Both the position numbers and the translations under genes were made by a program. The notes beneath the pieces were generated by a model. That model saw only the letters and a list, made by a program, of their open reading frames with translations, ran no database searches and was not told where the DNA came from. DNA of 64,000 nt from contig NZ_LGCN01000228.1 in assembly GCF_001279005.1 (NCBI RefSeq), positions 62,001 through 126,000 of the forward strand, in the 5' to 3' direction. Positions 58,566 to 64,000 of this stretch are shown piece by piece; within the stretch, counting starts at the first letter, position 1, and every line of letters starts with the position of its first letter. This DNA is from Streptomyces caelestis (lineage in GTDB: Bacteria; Actinomycetota; Actinomycetes; Streptomycetales; Streptomycetaceae).

Positions 58566-59828
58566 TTACTGGCGCTCAAAACGGGCCATAGCCACAGCTA
58601 CTCCTCCGTAGATAACGGCGATCGTTACCACGAGGGGGATCGATCGGCCGTCCGGCGGGAGCATCAGGGCGGCCACCCCCGCGGCGCCGACGAAGGCCAC
58701 GTTGAACAGGACGTCGTACACGGAGAAGATCCGGCCGCGGAAGTCGTCGTCGACACAGGCCTGGACGAGGGTGTCCGTGGCGATCTTCGCACCCTGGGTG
58801 GTCAGACCCAGGACGAACGCCCCGGCCAGCAGAGGGCCGGAGGCGAAGGGCAGACCGAGCAACGGCTCCAGCACGGCCGCCGTAGCGGCGCACACCACGA
58901 TCCAGCGGCCGGGGCCGAGCCGCCCCGCGGCCCAGGGCGTGAGGACGGCCGCGGCGAAGAAGCCGGCTCCGGACACGCCCAACGCCAGTCCCAGCAGGGC
59001 GAGCCCCTCGTCGGTGGTCGACGTCAGGGCGTACCGGCAGAGCATCAGCAGCATGACGAGCATCGCGCCGTAGCAGAACCGCATGAGCGACATCGCCGTG
59101 AGCGCCCAGGCGGCCTCCCTGCGCCGGGGAGCGGCGAGGTGCCGTACGCCTGCCAGCAGATCGCGCGCCGTCCCGGTGAGCGCCGTGGCCAGCCGGGGGT
59201 GTGCCCACGCGTGGTCGGGACCCAGCAGTTCCTTCGCCATGCGCAGTGAGGCCAGGGCCGCGCACAGGTACAGCGCGGCGCCCACGAGCACCACGGCCGC
59301 GTCGGAGTCGGCGATGACCAGGCGGACGAGGAAGGCGAGACCACCGCCCGCGGTCGCGGCGAGCGTCCCGGCGGTCGGGGAGAGGGAGTTGGCGACCACC
59401 AGCCGCCCGCTGTCCACCACGCGAGGCAGCGCTGCGGACAGCCCGGCGAGGACGAAGCGGTTGACGCCCGTGACGCACAGGGCGGCGACGAGGAGGAGCC
59501 AGTCGGGCACCCGGCCGAGGATCAGGAGGGCGGTCACCGAGGCCATCAGGGCGCGCAGCAGGTTGCCGTACAGGAAGACCTGACGGCGGCGCCAGCGGTC
59601 CAGGAGGACTCCCGCGAAGGGGCCGACCACGGAGTAGGGGAGGAGCAGAACCGCCATCGCGGAGGCGATCGCCGTGGCCGACGTCTGCTTCTCGGGGGAG
59701 AAGACCACGTAGGCGGCGAGCGCGACCTGGAAGACGCCGTCGGCGCCCTGGGAGAGCAGCCGGACGGCGAGCAGGCGTCTGAAGCCCTGGAGACGCAGCA
59801 GAACGCGCAGGTCACGGACGACGGCCAT
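58566..59828 (-). CDS. Major facilitator superfamily transporter
   Basis: A 420-aa protein from ATG 59828 with 12 predicted hydrophobic segments. The loop after segment 2 is GVLLDRWRRRQVFLYGN, matching the MFS motif A pattern (GxxxDRxxRR). It is similar in plan to MFS exporters of drugs or metabolites. The substrate cannot be inferred. It is minus strand, downstream of the ino1 terminator. Confidence 0.9.
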   Translation of the reverse strand: MAVVRDLRVLLRLQGFRRLLAVRLLSQGADGVFQVALAAYVVFSPEKQTSATAIASAMAVLLLPYSVVGPFAGVLLDRWRRRQVFLYGNLLRALMASVTALLILGRVPDWLLLVAALCVTGVNRFVLAGLSAALPRVVDSGRLVVANSLSPTAGTLAATAGGGLAFLVRLVIADSDAAVVLVGAALYLCAALASLRMAKELLGPDHAWAHPRLATALTGTARDLLAGVRHLAAPRRREAAWALTAMSLMRFCYGAMLVMLLMLCRYALTSTTDEGLALLGLALGVSGAGFFAAAVLTPWAAGRLGPGRWIVVCAATAAVLEPLLGLPFASGPLLAGAFVLGLTTQGAKIATDTLVQACVDDDFRGRIFSVYDVLFNVAFVGAAGVAALMLPPDGRSIPLVVTIAVIYGGVAVAMARFERQ

Positions 59829-59850
59829 GGGGCACAGCCTCACATACGGA

Positions 59851-59884
59851 GAGGGTCTCCGGGACATGTGCCCCGGAGACCCTC
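59851..59884 (-). terminator. Terminator of padR-ino1
   Basis: A perfect 13-bp stem (59851-59863 with 59872-59884) and 8-nt loop, 23 nt past the ino1 stop. Confidence 0.88.
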
Positions 59885-59906
59885 ACCTGCCCACCAGGGG
59901 GAGGTC

Positions 59907-60989
59907 TCAGCGCTCGACCTCGCCCTGGATGAACTTCTCGACGTTCTCGCGGGCCTCGTCGTCGAAGTACTGCACCGGCGGGGACTTCATGAAGTACGAG
60001 GACGCCGAGAGGATCGGGCCGCCGATGCCCCGGTCCTTGGCGATCTTCGCGGCGCGCAGGGCGTCGATGATGACACCGGCGGAGTTCGGGGAGTCCCAGA
60101 CCTCGAGCTTGTACTCCAGGTTCAGCGGGACGTCACCGAACGCGCGGCCCTCCAGGCGGACGTAGGCCCACTTGCGGTCGTCCAGCCAGGCCACGTAGTC
60201 GGACGGGCCGATGTGGACGTTCTTCTCGCCGAGATCCCGGTCGGGGATCTGCGAGGTGACGGCCTGCGTCTTGGAGATCTTCTTGGACTCGAGGCGGTCG
60301 CGCTCGAGCATGTTCTTGAAGTCCATGTTGCCGCCGACGTTCAGCTGCATCGTGCGGTCCAGGACGACACCGCGGTCCTCGAACAGCTTCGCCATGACGC
60401 GGTGCGTGATGGTGGCGCCGACCTGGGACTTGATGTCGTCACCGACGATCGGGACGCCCGCCTCGGTGAACTTGTCCGCCCACTCCTTGGTGCCGGCGAT
60501 GAAGACCGGGAGGGCGTTGACGAAGGCGACCTTGGCGTCGATGGCGCACTGGGCGTAGAACTTCGCCGCGTCCTCGGAGCCGACGGGCAGGTAGCAGACG
60601 AGGACGTCGACCTGCTTGTCCTTGAGGACCCGGACGACGTCGACCGGCTCCTCGGCGGACTCCTCGATGGTCTCCCGGTAGTACTTGCCGAGACCGTCGA
60701 GGGTGTGGCCGCGCTGGACCTGGACGCCGCTGTTCGGCACGTCGCAGATCTTGATGGTGTTGTTCTCGGAGGCGCCGATGGCGTCCGCGAGGTCCAGACC
60801 GACCTTCTTGGCGTCCACGTCGAAGGCGGCGACGAACTCGATGTCACGGACGTGGTAGTCGCCGAACTGGACGTGCATCAGGCCCGGGACCTTGGACGCC
60901 GGGTCGGCGTCCTTGTAGTACTCGACGCCCTGCACCAGCGATGCGGCGCAGTTGCCCACGCCGACGATGGCTACGCGAACCGAACCCAT
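59907..60989 (-). CDS. ino1: Inositol-3-phosphate synthase
   Basis: A 360-aa NAD-dependent enzyme that turns glucose-6-phosphate into inositol-3-phosphate, the first step to phosphatidylinositol and mycothiol. ATG 60989 has AGGGAGC upstream. The NAD site is [13 protein letters not shown], and later family patterns are [30 protein letters not shown] and LNVGGNMDF. It begins 44 bp after padR, its likely regulator and operon partner. Confidence 0.95.
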   Translation of the reverse strand: MGSVRVAIVGVGNCAASLVQGVEYYKDADPASKVPGLMHVQFGDYHVRDIEFVAAFDVDAKKVGLDLADAIGASENNTIKICDVPNSGVQVQRGHTLDGLGKYYRETIEESAEEPVDVVRVLKDKQVDVLVCYLPVGSEDAAKFYAQCAIDAKVAFVNALPVFIAGTKEWADKFTEAGVPIVGDDIKSQVGATITHRVMAKLFEDRGVVLDRTMQLNVGGNMDFKNMLERDRLESKKISKTQAVTSQIPDRDLGEKNVHIGPSDYVAWLDDRKWAYVRLEGRAFGDVPLNLEYKLEVWDSPNSAGVIIDALRAAKIAKDRGIGGPILSASSYFMKSPPVQYFDDEARENVEKFIQGEVER

Positions 60990-61033
60990 TCCGGTTGCTC
61001 CCTGTGTGTACGAGTGAGGCCCTTCAGCGGGTC

Positions 61034-61717
61034 TCACGTGGCGGTGTCGTCGGGCGTATCCGGCCGGGGATCGTCCCCGGTCCGGGGCAGGCCGCCCGTC
61101 GTTCCAGATGTGGTGTCCTGCTGAGCGGGTCCCCCGGTGGCGGATCCCTTCAGGTCCCGCCCGGCCCGCTCGCTCTCGATGAGCTCGTTCAGCCAGCGCA
61201 CTTCGCGCTCCACGGACTCCATCCCGTGGCGCTGGAGCTCGAGCGTGTAGTCGTCGAGGCGCTCCCGGGTCCGGGCCAGGGAGGCGCGCATCTTCTCGAG
61301 GCGCTCCTCCAGCCGGCTGCGGCGGCCTTCGAGCACGCGCATGCGCACGTCGCGCGACGTCTGCCCGAAGAAGGCGAACCGCGCGGCGAAGGTCTCGTCC
61401 TCGTACGCGTCCGGTCCCGTCTGGGAGAGGAGCTGCTCGAAGTGCTCCTTACCCTCCGCCGTCAACCGGTAGACGATCTTGGCGCGTCGCCCCGTGAGCG
61501 GAGCGGCGAGGGCGTCCTCGCTGGTGTTCCCCGGTTCCTCGATCAACCAGCCGTTTGCGAGCAGCGTCTTGAGGCAGGGGTAGAGCGTCCCGTAGCTGAA
61601 CGCACGGAACACACCCAGTGACGTATTGAGTCGTTTGCGCAGCTCATAGCCGTGCATCGGGGACTCGCGGAGCAGGCCGAGTACGGCGAACTCGAGGATC
61701 CCGGAACGCCGGCTCAT
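61034..61717 (-). CDS. PadR family transcriptional regulator
   Basis: A 227-aa regulator from ATG 61717 with GAGGAGG upstream. The winged-helix domain at residues 5-85 shows the PadR pattern [23 protein letters not shown] and [19 protein letters not shown]. The C-terminal coiled-coil (about 120-195, [20 protein letters not shown]) dimerises. The acidic tail is disordered. It is co-transcribed with ino1 and preceded by a 23-bp palindrome that is a good operator candidate. Confidence 0.92.
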   Translation of the reverse strand: MSRRSGILEFAVLGLLRESPMHGYELRKRLNTSLGVFRAFSYGTLYPCLKTLLANGWLIEEPGNTSEDALAAPLTGRRAKIVYRLTAEGKEHFEQLLSQTGPDAYEDETFAARFAFFGQTSRDVRMRVLEGRRSRLEERLEKMRASLARTRERLDDYTLELQRHGMESVEREVRWLNELIESERAGRDLKGSATGGPAQQDTTSGTTGGLPRTGDDPRPDTPDDTAT

Positions 61718-62113
61718 CGTCGCCTCCTCTCTGCCGCGGTCGTGCCGTGACGGACTCGTGTGCGGCTCGTCGCCGCCCTTATGCCGAACTGATGTATCGA
61801 CTCGATACATCACGACGATAGAACGGCCTTCCGGATGCGACAAGGGCAAGGAAAGTGAACGGGGTCACATCACCGGTCGATCAGGAGCAAGTTGCCTGAT
61901 TTGAGGTGAACTTCTGTGCTCGGCGGGTTTTGGCGGTGCGTAGTCTGTGCGCCATGCAGACCACCGGGAACCGAGTGACGCCCGGGGACGTCTTGGTCCC
62001 CGGTGCGGTACGGGTGAATGCGCGAAGCGCCGCATCCGTACTTCGGGGGGACCGGAAACCAGCCGCCGTTTCCAGGCGCGCAAGGGTGCGCCTGCCCGAG
62101 GAGTAGTCGTTCG
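61718..62113. promoter_or_regulatory. Divergent region padR / PBP
   Basis: 396 bp between divergent genes. It contains the 61790-61812 palindrome near padR. A 50-codon frame from ATG 61954 to 62106 has weak codon bias and no ribosome site and is not called. Confidence 0.45.
61790..61812. promoter_or_regulatory. Palindrome upstream of padR, candidate PadR operator
   Basis: Perfect 11-bp arms TGATGTATCGA and TCGATACATCA around one central C, 73 bp upstream of the padR ATG. The ATGTAT/ATACAT core is typical of PadR operators. Confidence 0.7.
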
Positions 62114-64000
62114 ATGAGCGAGCACCGTCGCAAACCGCCGCAGCCGCAGGGAGGCGGACGTGCCGCGGCCCGACGCGGCCAGTCCGGCTCGTCCTCCGGC
62201 CGCCGCGCGGCACCGCGAGGCGCCACCGGGTCTCCGTCCGATTCCTATGGGTCGGGCTCCCACGGCTCGGGGGGTGAGGAACACATGTACGGCAGCCGCG
62301 CCGAGGCGCGGCGCGCGGCACAGAGGGGCGGGGGCCGCCGTGCCGGTGCCGCGGGCCCCGGCCGGGGCGGCGGGCGCGCGGCTCCTCCCGGGAAGAAGCG
62401 GATCATCGACTATCCGCGCCACGACAAGGACGGCTGGCGCCGCTGGACGCCGTCGTGGAGGCTCGTGTCCGGGCTGTGCCTCGCGCTCTTCGGCAGCATG
62501 GTCGCCGTGGCGGGGATCGGATACGCCATGGTGAGCGTGCCCAGCGAGGAGAACGCCATGGCGTTGTCCGAGAACAACGTCTACTACTGGGCCGACGGCA
62601 CCCAGATGGTCGCCACCGGCAGCGGCCAGAACCGGCAGAACGTCACGATCGACCGGATCCCCGCGGCCATGCAGTGGGCGGTGATCTCGGCCGAGAACAA
62701 GAGCTTCTACGACGACTCGGGCATCGACCCCATGGGCATCGCCCGGGCGCTCGGCAACATGGCCACGGGTGGGAACACCCAGGGCGGTTCGACGATCACC
62801 CAGCAGTTCGTGAAGAACACCTACCTGAGCCAGGAGCAGACGGTCTCCCGGAAGTTCAAGGAGATGTTCATCTCGATCAAGGTGGGCACCAAGCTATCCA
62901 AGAAGCAGATCCTCCAGGGCTATCTGAACACCTCGTACTACGGCCGTGGCGCCTACGGCATCCAGGCCGCCGCCCAGACCTACTACGGCAAGGACGCGGT
63001 CGATCTCACGCCCAGCGAGTGCGCCTTCCTCGCCGCGCTGCTCAAGGGGCCGACGTACTACGACCCCGCGGGCAATCAGAACCTCGACTCCGCCGCCACC
63101 CCCGAGAAGAACCGTGAGCGTTCCGAGGAGCGCTGGAGCTGGATCCTCGAGCAGATGCACGCGGACGAGCACCTCTCGGACGCCGACTACCAGAAGGCGA
63201 CCAAGAAGTACCCCGAGCCGCAGGGCCGCAAGGCGGTCAAGGGCATGACCGGCCAGGTCAGCTACCTCGTCGACACGGCGAAGCGCTACGTCCTGAAGAA
63301 CTCCGACATCACCGAGGCGCAGTTCGACCAGGGCGGCTACCAGATCTACACGACCTTCGAGAAGGACAAGGTCGAGGCGCTGGCCAAGGCCGTGCAGAAG
63401 GTCGAGAAGGAGAAGCTCGACCCGAAGAAGCGCGAGGAGGACCGGCACGTCCAGTTCGGCGCGGCGTCGGTGAAGCCCAACGACGGTGCGATCGTCGCGC
63501 TCTACGGCGGTGCCGGCTTCGAGAACGGCCACTTCAACAACAACGCGGACACCTCGGGTGTCCCCGTCGGTTCGACGTGGAAGCCGTTCGTGCTGGCCGC
63601 CGCGATGCAGCACGGCACGTACAAGACGAACGGCGTGGGCGTCTCGCCGCAGAGCAAGTACAACGGCAACGACCACCTGCAGATCAGGGAGAACGACGGC
63701 TCCCTCGTCCTCAAGAAGGACAACACGCCCTTCTTCCAGGAGAACGAGACCGACTACAAGTGGGGTTACATCACCCTGCACAAGGCGATGGAGCAGTCCG
63801 TCAACACCCCCTTCGTGCAGCTCGGCATGGACGTGGGGATGAAGAACGTGGCGGAGGTCGCCGAGAAGGCCGGCATCCTGAAGGAAAGCTTCTCCGGGCA
63901 GCTGAACGCGTCGTTCGCCCTGGGCACGTCGACCCCCAGCGCGATCCGCATGGCCGACGCCTACGCGACCTTCGCGGCGTCCGGCAAGCAGGCCGACCCG
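62114..64000 (+). CDS. Bifunctional penicillin-binding protein (class A), 3' end beyond window
   Basis: At least 629 residues from ATG 62114 (GAGGAG 10 nt upstream), open to the window end. A long Arg/Gly-rich cytoplasmic tail (1-115) precedes a membrane anchor at 117-139. The GT51 glycosyltransferase domain follows: catalytic Glu194 in AENKSFYDDSGID and GGSTITQQ at 224-231. A linker leads to the transpeptidase domain with active-site STWK (SGVPVGSTWKPF) and SVN. The KTG motif lies past the window. It polymerises and crosslinks peptidoglycan. Confidence 0.95.
   Translation, partial: MSEHRRKPPQPQGGGRAAARRGQSGSSSGRRAAPRGATGSPSDSYGSGSHGSGGEEHMYGSRAEARRAAQRGGGRRAGAAGPGRGGGRAAPPGKKRIIDYPRHDKDGWRRWTPSWRLVSGLCLALFGSMVAVAGIGYAMVSVPSEENAMALSENNVYYWADGTQMVATGSGQNRQNVTIDRIPAAMQWAVISAENKSFYDDSGIDPMGIARALGNMATGGNTQGGSTITQQFVKNTYLSQEQTVSRKFKEMFISIKVGTKLSKKQILQGYLNTSYYGRGAYGIQAAAQTYYGKDAVDLTPSECAFLAALLKGPTYYDPAGNQNLDSAATPEKNRERSEERWSWILEQMHADEHLSDADYQKATKKYPEPQGRKAVKGMTGQVSYLVDTAKRYVLKNSDITEAQFDQGGYQIYTTFEKDKVEALAKAVQKVEKEKLDPKKREEDRHVQFGAASVKPNDGAIVALYGGAGFENGHFNNNADTSGVPVGSTWKPFVLAAAMQHGTYKTNGVGVSPQSKYNGNDHLQIRENDGSLVLKKDNTPFFQENETDYKWGYITLHKAMEQSVNTPFVQLGMDVGMKNVAEVAEKAGILKESFSGQLNASFALGTSTPSAIRMADAYATFAASGKQADP

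Noticed and set aside
61954..62106. 50-codon frame between padR and the PBP gene
   Set aside because: Poor third-position GC and no ribosome site; more likely leader sequence.

Overview
The window is a piece of a Streptomyces chromosome centred on the replication origin. The evidence is very high GC with strong third-position GC bias, frequent GTG and TTG starts, two rare TTA leucine codons, a gyrA-gyrB-dciA-recF-gnd-dnaN-oriC-dnaA-rpmH-rnpA-yidD-yidC-jag-rsmG-parA-parB order, class E sortases, a PASTA-kinase growth cluster and many perfect parS sites. Gene order matches the S. coelicolor core between roughly SCO3840 and SCO3901 as I remember it. No database search was run.

Layout. 1-3.3 kb: an ABC exporter (ATPase plus FtsX-type permease) followed by a 44-bp tandem repeat. 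3.5 kb: tRNA-Leu(CAG). 4.1-12.3 kb: the cell-wall growth cluster fhaA-fhaB-PP2C phosphatase-rodA-pbpA-pknB. 12.5-13.5 kb: a lone gene joining an antirepressor-like DNA-binding domain to an Mrr-type nuclease, the clearest accessory gene in the window. 13.6-17.3 kb (minus): two class E sortases, a PabA/TrpG-type amidotransferase, a 53-aa membrane protein and a DUF881 protein. 17.4 kb: crgA, then a DnaA-box cluster outside oriC. 18-26 kb: rhomboid protease, cyclophilin, DUF5324 protein, tRNA-Ala, an HTH regulator, a second Ser/Thr kinase with a TTA codon, a secreted protein, a DLW-39-type peptide, a small secreted protein, then a duplicated relic of tRNA-Ile and the intact tRNA-Ile(GAT). 26.3-36.2 kb (minus): DUF3566 protein, gyrA, gyrB, dciA, recF, gnd, dnaN. 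36.4-37.0 kb: oriC. 37.1-39.0 kb (minus): dnaA. 39.4-45.4 kb (plus): rpmH, rnpA, yidD, yidC, jag, rsmG, parA, parB. 45.7-58.4 kb: a GNAT protein, trxBA with a sigma-R-type promoter, sigM with its anti-sigma factor, a pseudokinase, murJ, a DUF6049 protein, a CCA-adding enzyme and an LppU/SCO3897-like protein. 58.6-64 kb: an MFS transporter, ino1 with a PadR regulator, and a bifunctional penicillin-binding protein cut by the window end.

How the genes work together. Replication start (DnaA, DnaN, DciA, oriC), topology (gyrase), segregation (ParA, ParB and nine parS or parS-like sites), peptidoglycan synthesis and its phospho-control (PknB, PP2C, FHA proteins, RodA, PbpA, MurJ, pseudokinase, CrgA, PBP), membrane insertion (YidC) and redox or stress control (TrxBA, SigM) are packed around the origin. 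The sites themselves are the most unusual part. Several parS sites sit inside or beside transcription terminators, and two form the centres of long perfect palindromes between convergent genes.
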